In this document: one piece after another, positions 41,826 through 50,015 of the stretch
Layout of the letters: every line of letters starts with the position of its first letter
Numbering within the stretch: the first letter of the stretch is position 1
Assembly: GCA_964587165.1 (NCBI GenBank)
Contig: CAZPKH010000009.1
Coordinates: 1-58,045, forward strand
Length of the DNA: 58,045 nucleotides
DNA from: CAZPKH01 sp964587165
Lineage (GTDB): Bacteria; Bacteroidota; Bacteroidia; Bacteroidales; Muribaculaceae
Reading direction: 5' to 3'
Notes under the pieces: model-generated
Seen by the model: only the letters and a program-made list of their open reading frames with translations
The model's database searches: none
What the model was told of the DNA's origin: nothing
Made by a program: the position numbers and the translations under genes

Positions 41826-42865
41826 CCACTATCTCACACGACTCAAAGCCCGCGCTGATAGGGATGAACCTCGATCAGCTCGCAGAAGTGGCGCTCCGGT
41901 GCGGACTGCCGCGGTTTGCGGCAAAGCAGATGGCACGGTGGCTGTATACCGCGCGCGTCGAAGACTTTGATGCCATGACCGATATATCGAAGGCCGGCCG
42001 AGCTCGTCTTGCCGAACTCTACACTATCGGAAGGCATGCGCCGATAGCCCGCACCGAGTCTGTCGACGGCACGGTAAAATATCTCTTTGCCGCAACCCCC
42101 GATTGTGCGATAGAGAGTGTCTATATCCCCGACCGCGATCGCGCCACTCTGTGTGTATCCTCGCAGGCGGGGTGCAAGATGAATTGCCGGTTCTGCATGA
42201 CCGGGCGCCAGGGGTTTCACGGCAATCTCCCCGCATCCGACATCATCAATCAGGTGCTCAGCATCCCCGAGTCCGAAAAGCTTACGAATATAGTGTTTAT
42301 GGGTATGGGTGAGCCTCTCGACAATCCCGACCAGGTGATACGTGCCATCGAGATTCTTACAGCCCCGTGGGGGCTGGCCTGGAGTCCGCGGCGCATTACG
42401 GTTTCGACCGTAGGACATCTGCCAGCTCTGCGTCGACTTGTGGAGCAGACACAGGTGCATGTGGCTGTGAGCGCTCACTCGCCGTTTGCCGCCGAGCGAG
42501 CTTCGCTTATGCCTGTCGAGCGAGCATGGCCTCTGACCGATGTAATAGCTCAGCTACGGCAATACGACTGGCGCCATCAACGCCGCTTGTCGGTAGAATA
42601 TATCATCTGGGGCGGTCTCAACGATGATCTTCGCCATGCGCGCGCTCTCGCCCGACTGCTCAAAGGCACCGACGCTCGGGTCAATCTGATACGCTTCCAT
42701 GCCATCCCCGACTCACCCCTGCGCCCTGCCGACAGAGCTACGATGGAGGCGTTCCGCGACTGTCTCAACGATCTCGGCGTCACCGCTACTATACGCGCCA
42801 GCCGCGGCGAGGATATTATGGCGGCATGCGGTATGCTGGCCGGAGCCAAGAAGTCGGATCAATGA
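41822..42865 (+). CDS. rlmN: 23S rRNA (adenine-2503-C2)-methyltransferase RlmN
   Basis: RlmN is a radical-SAM enzyme that methylates A2503 of 23S rRNA and A37 of some tRNAs. The 347-residue protein has the radical-SAM cysteines C118-x3-C122-x2-C125 (CKMNCRFC), GMGEPLDN (about 162-169), the SAM-binding VSTVGHLPALRRL stretch and the conserved C-terminal methyl-carrying cysteine in AACGML. I chose the ATG at 41822, overlapping the preceding stop; a longer frame upstream would lie within the transferase gene. It is coupled to the capsule operon at its start and to aroK at its end (ATGA again). Confidence 0.95.
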   Translation: MTTISHDSKPALIGMNLDQLAEVALRCGLPRFAAKQMARWLYTARVEDFDAMTDISKAGRARLAELYTIGRHAPIARTESVDGTVKYLFAATPDCAIESVYIPDRDRATLCVSSQAGCKMNCRFCMTGRQGFHGNLPASDIINQVLSIPESEKLTNIVFMGMGEPLDNPDQVIRAIEILTAPWGLAWSPRRITVSTVGHLPALRRLVEQTQVHVAVSAHSPFAAERASLMPVERAWPLTDVIAQLRQYDWRHQRRLSVEYIIWGGLNDDLRHARALARLLKGTDARVNLIRFHAIPDSPLRPADRATMEAFRDCLNDLGVTATIRASRGEDIMAACGMLAGAKKSDQ

Positions 42866-43392
42866 GGCCAATATTTCTCATCGGGATGCCCGGATGCGGC
42901 AAGTCGACACTCGGGCGCGCCCTTGGCCGAAGCTCGAACCTGCAGTTTATTGATCTCGACACCTATATCGAGCGTCGCTTCCACGCTCGCGTGACCGACA
43001 TCTTCGGACGCCCCGGCGGCGAGGAGCAGTTTCGCGAATTGGAGAGACGTATGCTTCATGAAGTGTCCGATTTCGTAGATGTGGTGGTGGCTTGCGGAGG
43101 AGGTACACCTTGCTTCTTCGACAACATGGAGTATATGCTTGCCCGCGGTACGGTAATATGGCTCGATGCCGGCCGCGACCGCACCGTAGCCCGGCTACTG
43201 GCAGGCCGGCGCAAGCGACCCTCCATTGCATCCCTGACGGACGATGCCGTAGCCGCCTATCACGACTCAACCCTTCTTGCACGAACCCCCTTCTACAGCC
43301 GTGCACATCATAGCTTCAACTCCGATCATCTCGACGACGCCGACGGTATAGCCCGATCCGTCGACGAGTTCACACATCTTTTTCTGAAATAA
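42862..43392 (+). CDS. aroK: Shikimate kinase
   Basis: Shikimate kinase phosphorylates shikimate at the 3-OH in the chorismate pathway. The 176-residue protein has the P-loop GMPGCGKST (about 8-16), the shikimate-binding FIDLDTYIE (D31/D33), IFGRPGGEEQFRELE (Arg and Glu of the substrate site), the GGGTPCF loop (about 79-85) and a lid region with RRKRPS. The length is normal. The ATG at 42862 overlaps the rlmN stop; an earlier in-frame ATG lies inside rlmN and is not needed. An acyltransferase gene follows after 3 bases. Confidence 0.95.
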   Translation: MRPIFLIGMPGCGKSTLGRALGRSSNLQFIDLDTYIERRFHARVTDIFGRPGGEEQFRELERRMLHEVSDFVDVVVACGGGTPCFFDNMEYMLARGTVIWLDAGRDRTVARLLAGRRKRPSIASLTDDAVAAYHDSTLLARTPFYSRAHHSFNSDHLDDADGIARSVDEFTHLFLK

Positions 43393-43395
43393 TAA

Positions 43396-44451
43396 ATGGC
43401 TGGATTGTCCGACAAGCGCGTGGAGTATTTCGATGCCCTCCGTGGCTTCGCAATGTTATTGGTCGTTATAGGCCATATCTTATTCTTTTCCTTGAATATT
43501 GCCGATCAGCACGGGCATGATTTTCTTTTTTTAGTCTTTAACAGACAGTTGGAGCTCCCTCTGTTTTTTCTGATAAGTGGATATTTTGCAGTAAAATTTG
43601 GGAGTCAAGGCTCTGATGCCAAGAAGTTGCTCTCAAATATCTGGCGCAAATTCACGCTCCTTGTTATCCCTCCGCTAATCTTCATGATCACCTACGGGTA
43701 TGTCTTCGGGAAAGATTTTATTGATATGTTGTTTCAATCTTATAAGGGCGGCTTTTGGTTCACTTTCACCCTGTTCCAGTTCGTACTTATATATGAATTT
43801 GTGCAATACATCATTTCAAAAATTTTTAGCAAAAGGATCTACTCGGTGGTCTTATTTATACTTCTTGGTATAGTTTGTCTGGCTGTTTCGGTCGTTGCAA
43901 TAAGGGTGGAGGACCACAATAGTATGGTGCGCTTGTTCGGCATAAGGCATTTTCAGCTTTTTCCGTTTTATATCTGTGGCGGATTGTTGAGATATTACCG
44001 GGGGCAATGGGAGAGATTGCTCAAGCTTAAATATTTATGGGGCGCAGTGATACTTCTCTGGATCGGAGGATGTATATATTCATATAGTAGTGACAGTATG
44101 AAATACATCGGATCCTCTACGCTCTATTTCTTTCTGCTTACCTGTTTGGGTGTCGCGGTTTTTTATCGTCTTTTTGAGGTTACACCTCTTCTAGGTGCCT
44201 CTGACAGTAGCGTCGGAAGATTTCTTACGCTTTGCGGACGCCGCAGTCTGGATATCTATTTCATACATTACTTCCTGCTACCCCGCAACCTTAGTCCGAT
44301 AACCCGCTTCTTCATCGAAAATCCTAATCCATATTTGGAATACGTGTTCGCATCAGTCATAGCACTCGTTGTGATTGCCGGATGTCTTATTGCAGGAAAG
44401 ATATTACGTCTTTCTCCCGTATCATCACGGATATTACTTGCAGCAAAGTAG
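43396..44451 (+). CDS. Acyltransferase family 3 membrane protein
   Basis: This second membrane acyltransferase (351 residues) begins KRVEYFDALRGFAMLLVVIGHILFFS. R, D, G and the catalytic-type His of VIGHI are in the positions expected for the acyltransferase-3 family. It has about ten helices, with FWFTFTLFQFVLIYEFV as the conserved middle segment. It is AT-richer than rlmN and aroK, although it follows aroK by only 3 bases. This suggests insertion of a surface-glycan gene behind the housekeeping pair. It probably O-acetylates a cell-surface glycan. Confidence 0.85.
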   Translation: MAGLSDKRVEYFDALRGFAMLLVVIGHILFFSLNIADQHGHDFLFLVFNRQLELPLFFLISGYFAVKFGSQGSDAKKLLSNIWRKFTLLVIPPLIFMITYGYVFGKDFIDMLFQSYKGGFWFTFTLFQFVLIYEFVQYIISKIFSKRIYSVVLFILLGIVCLAVSVVAIRVEDHNSMVRLFGIRHFQLFPFYICGGLLRYYRGQWERLLKLKYLWGAVILLWIGGCIYSYSSDSMKYIGSSTLYFFLLTCLGVAVFYRLFEVTPLLGASDSSVGRFLTLCGRRSLDIYFIHYFLLPRNLSPITRFFIENPNPYLEYVFASVIALVVIAGCLIAGKILRLSPVSSRILLAAK

Positions 44452-44714
44452 TGTTAAAAATCTGTTAATTTCTTTCATTGCATTACCAATGCTGTTACAA
44501 TGGGGTGACACAGATTGAGTGATGAATGGTTAAAGTATTGTTAACTAATTGTTTAAAGGTTGTTATAGGTGTTACGGCAGCGTTTTTCGGCCTAAACTTT
44601 TGTGATACGGAGTATGTTTATTGAATGAAAGTCGCAGAGATCCACCTCACGATACGGACCCTCCGGGACTTCACTTTACAATAGTTCAGACAACAAAGAA
44701 GACAGACCACAATT
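44452..44714 (+). other. AT-rich intergenic region before the recO group
   Basis: There is no gene in this stretch. A short hairpin CATTG/CAATG (44476-44491) follows the acyltransferase stop. AACTTTTG at 44595-44602 is one mismatch from a -7 box, but it has no TTG at the -33 spacing. A promoter for 44715-46976 probably lies here but cannot be fixed by eye. Confidence 0.35.
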
Positions 44715-45077
44715 ATGATAACTAAAAGTGTCATTGAAAATATCTACAAACAATTTGCCGACAAGCACACTACACCCGATCAGCTCAACCTGCAGTTGCT
44801 GTTTGACTACGCTATGGAGAATCATTGCCTCTACGTAGACGACAACAACTTGATAATCGAGAGCATCGAGGAGGGATCGCCCTTCCATTCGATTGACCTG
44901 CGCCGTGTGCGTGCGATCCTTGAGTTCGATCGTCAGATTGCTATTGTGCTCCCCGGTTCAATTGTATTCCTCAATAAGAAAGACGACGGTGTGAACGTGC
45001 ACATCCGTATGCCCAAGCGCTCTCTGATGGATATCATCCGCGAGCAGATATGCGCTGAGCCGCACCCCGAATTTTGA
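44715..45077 (+). CDS. Conserved small protein of unknown function
   Basis: I do not recognise a characterised family. This 120-residue soluble protein has an N-terminal helical part (ITKSVIENIYKQFADKHTTPDQLNLQLLFDYAMENH). Alternating beta segments follow (LYVDDNNLIIESIEEGSPFHSIDLRRVRAILEFDRQIAIVLPGSIVFLNK) and then an amphipathic C-terminus. No signal peptide or membrane segment is visible. It precedes recO, with a TTGA overlap at the junction, so the two are probably translated together. Its composition (GC-rich, no rare codons) matches the housekeeping neighbours. Confidence 0.75.
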   Translation: MITKSVIENIYKQFADKHTTPDQLNLQLLFDYAMENHCLYVDDNNLIIESIEEGSPFHSIDLRRVRAILEFDRQIAIVLPGSIVFLNKKDDGVNVHIRMPKRSLMDIIREQICAEPHPEF

Positions 45078-45799
45078 ACTCACAGACTCTCACCATCATC
45101 GCTTTGCGCACCGTGCGCTATAGCGACCGTCACGCAATACTGCGGGCCTACTCTCTCGAGCGTGGGCCCGTATCATTGTTGGTGCCTGCCGGAGCGGGGC
45201 GCGAGGCGTCGCGTCGGCGCGCTCTGCTGATGCCGCTGAGCGTGGCTCAGTGCAAGGCCGATATACGCCCTACGCGCGACATACATCCGTTCACCGACCT
45301 TATGCCGCTGGCACCCTCCATGACTATTCATGCAAATCCGGTCAAGACCTCGCTGGCTCTTTTTACGGCAGAGCTCCTCTCGGGGGTGCTACGTGAGGGT
45401 GAGGCGGATCCGGCCCTGTTCGATTTCCTTGTCGAGACGATCCGCACTCTTGACGCTGAGCCTGCCTCCCGTCTGGCCAACTTCCACTTGGCTATGTTGC
45501 GCCGGCTCACCCGCTTTTTAGGTATAGAGCCTGACTTCGGCTCCTGGAGCAATGGGCGCGTCTTTGATATGACCGACGGCATATTCCGCCCCTTCCCGCC
45601 GTCGCACGGCCGCTGGATCGACTCCTCTCTCGCCTCGGCAGTGCATGCACTCGGCCGCCTCAACTACCGCAACATGCACCTTTTCCGCTACACACGGCAG
45701 CAGCGCAACGACACTCTCGACGCGATGCTGCAATACTACTCCATACACCTGGTGCGCCTTGACGCGCTCCGTACACTTGCAGTGCTCCGAACCTTATGA
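45074..45799 (+). CDS. recO: DNA repair protein RecO
   Basis: RecO helps RecR load RecA on SSB-coated DNA. The 241-residue protein has the N-terminal OB-fold (LTIIALRTVRYSDRHAILRAYSLERGPVSLLVPAGAG). The helical domain follows (AELLSGVLREGEADPALFDFLVETIRTLD, then FHLAMLRRLTRFLGIEPDF). The Zn-binding cysteines seen in some RecO proteins are absent, as usual in Bacteroidales. The start is TTG at 45074, overlapping the preceding stop; there is no suitable ATG before the OB-fold strands. The stop overlaps the next gene by ATGA. Confidence 0.88.
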   Translation: MNSQTLTIIALRTVRYSDRHAILRAYSLERGPVSLLVPAGAGREASRRRALLMPLSVAQCKADIRPTRDIHPFTDLMPLAPSMTIHANPVKTSLALFTAELLSGVLREGEADPALFDFLVETIRTLDAEPASRLANFHLAMLRRLTRFLGIEPDFGSWSNGRVFDMTDGIFRPFPPSHGRWIDSSLASAVHALGRLNYRNMHLFRYTRQQRNDTLDAMLQYYSIHLVRLDALRTLAVLRTL

Positions 45800-46461
45800 T
45801 GCGATATGTTATTATGCTTTTAGCTGCACTTCAAACCTTGCTGGCGCAAGCAGGCTCCCTTGACGACCGTCTCGCCCGCGAAGGGTATGTGGATGTTACT
45901 TCGCTCGACCCCTCGATAGTGGTAAGCCTGATGTATGCCGGTGCCGACAACTTTGTGGGTGTGCCGATGTACAAGGGACTCACTAGAGCGTGGCTGCACC
46001 CCGACGCAGCCCGCGCCCTGGTGAACGCCTCTCGCGAGTTGCACCGCACACACCCCGGCTACCGCCTCAAGGTGTGCGACGCCGCACGCCCCATGAGCGT
46101 GCAGCGCATCATGTACAATAAGGTGAAAGGCACCCCCAAGGCGCGCTATGTGGCAAATCCGGCACGTGGCGGCGGATTGCATAATTACGCTCTGGCAGTC
46201 GATATTACGATTGTCGACGACAATGGGCGTGAGCTACCGATGGGCACCAAGGTCGATCATCTTGGTGTCGAGGCCAACATCGACCGCGAGGATCAGCTTG
46301 TGAGCCGTGGCGTGATTACGGCCGCCGAGCGCGACAACCGCCGCCTGCTCCGTCGGGTGATGACAGCCGCAGGCTTCAAATCTATACGCACCGAGTGGTG
46401 GCATTTTCAGCTGATGAGCCGCTCGCGTGCCGCCGCAAAGTATAAACTCCTTAATTTTTGA
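45796..46461 (+). CDS. VanX/DdpX-like D-Ala-D-Ala dipeptidase (peptidase M15D), exported
   Basis: These zinc peptidases cleave D-Ala-D-Ala or recycle peptidoglycan dipeptides. The 221-residue precursor has a short signal peptide (MMRYVIMLLAALQTLLAQA). The zinc ligands are in GGGLHNYALAVDI (His and Asp near 129-136) and EWWHFQL (catalytic Glu and the His ligand near 199-202). The conserved Arg in CDAARPMSVQRIM fits the family. The signal peptide argues for a periplasmic cell-wall role rather than vancomycin resistance; no vanHA-like genes are nearby. It overlaps recO by 4 bases. Confidence 0.88.
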   Translation: MMRYVIMLLAALQTLLAQAGSLDDRLAREGYVDVTSLDPSIVVSLMYAGADNFVGVPMYKGLTRAWLHPDAARALVNASRELHRTHPGYRLKVCDAARPMSVQRIMYNKVKGTPKARYVANPARGGGLHNYALAVDITIVDDNGRELPMGTKVDHLGVEANIDREDQLVSRGVITAAERDNRRLLRRVMTAAGFKSIRTEWWHFQLMSRSRAAAKYKLLNF

Positions 46462-46463
46462 TT

Positions 46464-46976
46464 ATGACCGTAGCCAATCCTGAATACCTCGATTCCCTGA
46501 AAGATAAGAACCGACTTCGTGTGCTTTTTGTGTGCTTAGGCAATATATGCCGCAGCCCGGCTGCCGAGGGTGTGATGCGCAGGGTGGTCGACGAGGCGGG
46601 CGATGCCTCCCGGTGGACCATCGACTCGGCCGGCATAGGCTCCTGGCATGCGGGGCAGCTCCCCGACAAGCGTATGCGCATCCATGCCCGCCGCCGAGGG
46701 CTGGAGCTGACGCATCACGCCCGACAGGTGCGCCCTACCGATTTCGACGATTTCGACCTGATAGTCGGTATGGATGCCTCAAATATCGACGATCTGCGGG
46801 CGCTGGCGCCGTCGCCGGAAGCTGAGCGGAAGATTGCGGCAATGATGGATTTCGCCACCCCGCCCGCTCTCCGCGACCATGTGCCCGACCCGTATTACGA
46901 CGGTGCCGAGGGGTTTGAGCTTGTGCTCGACCTGCTCGACGATGCCTGCCGCGGGTTATACCGGCAGCTTTCGTAA
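46464..46976 (+). CDS. Low-molecular-weight protein tyrosine phosphatase
   Basis: The 170-residue phosphatase has the signature P-loop VCLGNICRSPAAEG (nucleophile Cys and catalytic Arg in C-x5-R-S, about 23-30) and the general-acid DPYYDG near residue 144. Family members of the Wzb/Etp type dephosphorylate the Tyr-rich tail of Wzc kinases. Here the Wzc-like kinase is encoded about 38 kb upstream, and no other phosphatase is seen in the locus, so this is the best candidate partner. That pairing is inference. The start is the ATG at 46464; a TTG two codons earlier overlaps the previous stop. Confidence 0.9.
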   Translation: MTVANPEYLDSLKDKNRLRVLFVCLGNICRSPAAEGVMRRVVDEAGDASRWTIDSAGIGSWHAGQLPDKRMRIHARRRGLELTHHARQVRPTDFDDFDLIVGMDASNIDDLRALAPSPEAERKIAAMMDFATPPALRDHVPDPYYDGAEGFELVLDLLDDACRGLYRQLS

Positions 46977-47001
46977 GATATAATCTGTAAGATACAGCAA
47001 G

Positions 47002-47040
47002 CGGCGGCGTGTCAGGATCCTCCCCGACACGCCGCCGTTT
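47002..47040. terminator. Terminator hairpin between convergent genes
   Basis: CGGCGGCGTGTC (47002-47013) pairs perfectly with GACACGCCGCCG (47026-47037) over 12 bp, with a 12-base loop, followed by TTT. It lies between the phosphatase gene (plus) and korB (minus) and could stop transcription from both sides. Confidence 0.7.
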
Positions 47041-47055
47041 ACTCTGTGCATTGGG

Positions 47056-48078
47056 TCACTCAACTGTCCAGGTGGCGGCAGTTTTAAGCACCATTTCGCG
47101 CAGGTTTGCATGTCCGCGCTTAGCCTGTACCTCTTTGAGCTGTGTGTGCAGGGCTTCGTCGTACGATTCCGAATCGACATCGCGTATCACGCCGACAGCC
47201 ACGGGCAGCCCGTCGGTCACACCGTCCATCATCGCCAGCTGCTGATGCAGGAAGTTGCGGCGGCAGTGGGCATCGTGCACCAGCACGTCGTCGATAGTGT
47301 AGCCGTCTACACCCAGTTCCACGGCCTTGAGGCCGAAACCGTCCTGCACGATGCCGCGGTTCATATCTTTGCCGAAGAGCATCTTCTCGCCGTGGCGCAG
47401 ATGTATGGTGCGGTCGGCGCGCACCTCTTTGCCGGCCACTTCTTCGTGGATACCGTTGTTGAATATCACGCAGTTCTGCAATATCTCCACCACCGAAGCG
47501 CCTTTATGGCGTGCGGCTGCCACGAGTACCTCCTGCGAGGTCTGCAGCTCGACATCTATCGAGCGGGCGAAGAAGTTGCCGCGAGCGCCAAACACGAGTT
47601 CAGCCGGCACAAAGGGATCCTCGGTAGTGCCGTAAGGCGACGATTTGCTCACGAATCCGCGCGGCGAGGTGGGGGAGTACTGCCCCTTGGTGAGGCCGTA
47701 GATACGGTTGTTGAACAGCAACATGTTGATGTCGATGTTGCGGCGCACGGCGTGTATGAAGTGGTTGCCGCCGATAGCCAGACCGTCGCCGTCGCCGGAG
47801 ATCTGCCATACCGAGAGCTCCGGGTTGGCTATCTTCAGACCTGTGGCTATGGCTGCCGAGCGGCCGTGTATGGTGTGGAAGCCGTAGGTGTTCATGTAGT
47901 AGGGGAGTCGCGACGAGCAGCCGATGCCTGATATCACGGCTGTCATGTGGGGCGCTACCCCGAGGGTTGCCATGGCTTTGTGCAGCGAGTTGAGTATGGC
48001 GTGGTCGCCGCAGCCGGGGCACCAGCGCACGGGCTGGGCGCTCTTGAAGTCAGTATTTTTATATGCTGTTGTTTCCAT
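47056..48078 (-). CDS. korB: 2-oxoacid:ferredoxin oxidoreductase, beta subunit
   Basis: This is the thiamine-diphosphate-binding subunit of a 2-oxoglutarate (or other 2-oxoacid):ferredoxin oxidoreductase, which makes an acyl-CoA and reduced ferredoxin in anaerobes. The 340-residue protein shows WCPGCGDHAILNSL near the start (Fe-S or TPP-region cysteines), ISGIGCSSRLPYYMNTYGFHTIHGRSAAIATG and the TPP/Mg motif SGDGDGLAIGGNHFIHAVRRN, with NNRIYGLTKGQYSPTS following. It lies 3 bases after korA, in the order alpha then beta. There is no separate delta (ferredoxin) subunit here. Confidence 0.92.
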   Translation of the reverse strand: METTAYKNTDFKSAQPVRWCPGCGDHAILNSLHKAMATLGVAPHMTAVISGIGCSSRLPYYMNTYGFHTIHGRSAAIATGLKIANPELSVWQISGDGDGLAIGGNHFIHAVRRNIDINMLLFNNRIYGLTKGQYSPTSPRGFVSKSSPYGTTEDPFVPAELVFGARGNFFARSIDVELQTSQEVLVAAARHKGASVVEILQNCVIFNNGIHEEVAGKEVRADRTIHLRHGEKMLFGKDMNRGIVQDGFGLKAVELGVDGYTIDDVLVHDAHCRRNFLHQQLAMMDGVTDGLPVAVGVIRDVDSESYDEALHTQLKEVQAKRGHANLREMVLKTAATWTVE

Positions 48079-48081
48079 GGA

Positions 48082-49923
48082 TTACATAAATTTGAGGATT
48101 GAGTCTTTGAGCTCGCTTACCATGAACGGCTGGCCTTCTATCTTGTTGATGCGGAGTATCTCGGTGCCGGGGAGTTTCGACTGCAGATAGTCGGCAAACA
48201 TACCGGTGTTGAGCTCGGCCACGATGACGCGTTTGTAGCGTTTCACGATATCGAGTGCATTTGCCGGGAGGGGGTTGATATAGCGGAAGTGAGCCTGTGC
48301 CACCGGTGTGCCCTCGGCGTTGAGCTCGCGCACGGCGGTGTGTATATGGCCGTATGTGCCACCCCATCCTATCACGAGGGTGTCGGCATCGGCGTCGCCC
48401 TCCACCTTGAGCTCGGGTATATCGGTGGCGATAGCCTGAACTTTGTGCAGGCGGGTGCGCACCATGCGCTCATGGTTGGCGGGGTCGGTCGATATGGCTC
48501 CCGTGTTGTAATCTTTCTCCAGGCCGCCGATGCGGTGCATCAGCCCGGGAGTGCCGGGGATAGCCCAGTAGCGCACGTCGGTGTCGGTGTCGCGGCGCAT
48601 GTAGGGGCGCCACTGCTCGAGGTCGGCCGGTACGAAATTGGGGCGTATCTCGGGGTATTCGTCGGCTTCGGGTATGCGCCATGCTGTCGAGCCGTTGGCT
48701 ATGAAAGCATCGGTGAGCAGAATCACCGGTGTCATGTGCTCGATGGCTATGCGCGATGCCTCGAAGGCCATATCGAAGCAGTCGGCCGGGGTCGAAGCTG
48801 CCACCACCACGATGGGCGACTCGCCGTTGCGGCCGTAAAGAGCCTGCATCAGGTCGGTCTGCTCGGTCTTTGTGGGAAGGCCTGTCGAGGGGCCTCCTCG
48901 CTGCACGTCGATGATCACCAGCGGCAGCTCGGCTATCACAGCCAGGCCGATACCTTCTGATTTGAGGGCGAGGCCGGGGCCGGAGGTCGATGTGACAGCC
49001 AGGTCGCCTGCAAACGAGGCGCCTATTGCCGAGCATACGCCGGCTATCTCATCCTCCATCTGCACGGCTTTCACGCCGAGATCCTTACGTTTGGCAAGCT
49101 CATGGAGTATGTCGGTGGCGGGGGTGATGGGGTAAGAGCCGAGGAAGAGCGGTCGTCCTGACTTCTCTGAGGCCATGATCAGACCCCAGGCTGTGGCGGT
49201 GTTGCCGTTGAGGTCGGTATACACGCCGGGGAGCTGCCGCGACGACTGTATGCGGTAGGTCGACACGCTCGAATGGGTGTTGTGGCCATAGTCGTGGCCG
49301 GCATGGAGCACCTTTACGTTTGCGTCGAGTATCTGGGGCTTGCGGCCGAATTTTGCCGTAAGGTGTCGCACTGCGGCTTCGAGCGGACGGTCAAAGAGCC
49401 AGCACACCAAGCCGAGGGCGAATATGTTGCGGCATTTGAGCATACCGCGGTTGTCCATGCCCGAGTCGGCCAGTGCGGCTTTGGTCATGGATGTGACAGG
49501 CACGCGCAAGGTCTCCTGAGTCACGCCGAGCACCTCAAAGGGATCCTCACCTTCGGCAAATTGTGCTTTTTTGAGGTCGGCGGGGGTGAAGGAGTCGATG
49601 TCGACGATCAGCACACCGTCGGGCTTGAGGAATTTGAGGTGCTGACGCAGTGCCGCGGGGTTCATCGCCACGAGCACGTCGCACCGGTCGCCGGGTGTCG
49701 ATACGTTGGCACCCACCGAGGCCTGGAAGCCTGACACACCGCTGAGCGAGCCCTGCGGGGCGCGTATTTCTGCCGGATAGTCGGGGAAAGTCGCCACGCT
49801 GTCGCCCACGGAGGCCGACACATTGGTGAAGATATTCCCGGCGAGCTGCATTCCGTCGCCGGAATCGCCTGAGAACCGTACAACTACGTTGTCGAGGGTT
49901 CGTACGTTGGTTTGCTCTGCCAT
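48082..49923 (-). CDS. korA: 2-oxoacid:ferredoxin oxidoreductase, alpha subunit (gamma-alpha fusion)
   Basis: This partner of the beta subunit has 613 residues. Residues 1-190 are the gamma-type domain (VVRFSGDSGDGMQLAGNIFTN; YPAEIRAPQGSLSGVSGFQ). Residues about 200-600 are the alpha domain (GSYPITPATDILHELAKRKD, VQMEDEIAGVCSAIGASFAG, STSGPGLALKSEGIGLAV, QRGGPSTGLPTKTEQTD). The fused layout is usual in Bacteroidetes. The start ATG is at 49923. A 92-bp space separates it from pyrC upstream, without a clear promoter; TAACATTG at 49935-49928 is too close to the ATG to serve. Confidence 0.93.
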   Translation of the reverse strand: MAEQTNVRTLDNVVVRFSGDSGDGMQLAGNIFTNVSASVGDSVATFPDYPAEIRAPQGSLSGVSGFQASVGANVSTPGDRCDVLVAMNPAALRQHLKFLKPDGVLIVDIDSFTPADLKKAQFAEGEDPFEVLGVTQETLRVPVTSMTKAALADSGMDNRGMLKCRNIFALGLVCWLFDRPLEAAVRHLTAKFGRKPQILDANVKVLHAGHDYGHNTHSSVSTYRIQSSRQLPGVYTDLNGNTATAWGLIMASEKSGRPLFLGSYPITPATDILHELAKRKDLGVKAVQMEDEIAGVCSAIGASFAGDLAVTSTSGPGLALKSEGIGLAVIAELPLVIIDVQRGGPSTGLPTKTEQTDLMQALYGRNGESPIVVVAASTPADCFDMAFEASRIAIEHMTPVILLTDAFIANGSTAWRIPEADEYPEIRPNFVPADLEQWRPYMRRDTDTDVRYWAIPGTPGLMHRIGGLEKDYNTGAISTDPANHERMVRTRLHKVQAIATDIPELKVEGDADADTLVIGWGGTYGHIHTAVRELNAEGTPVAQAHFRYINPLPANALDIVKRYKRVIVAELNTGMFADYLQSKLPGTEILRINKIEGQPFMVSELKDSILKFM

Positions 49924-50015
49924 AGTTGCAATGTTAAGATTTAAAGACTTAAGGATAAGTAGATTGTGGTTTGGTTATATTAATTGTGTTTTAGATGGTT
50001 GTCGTCAGGGGTTCA

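Noticed and set aside
45796..46461. Vancomycin-resistance VanX
   Set aside because: The zinc-peptidase motifs fit, but the protein has a signal peptide and no vanH or vanA-like genes are nearby; a periplasmic wall-recycling role is more likely.
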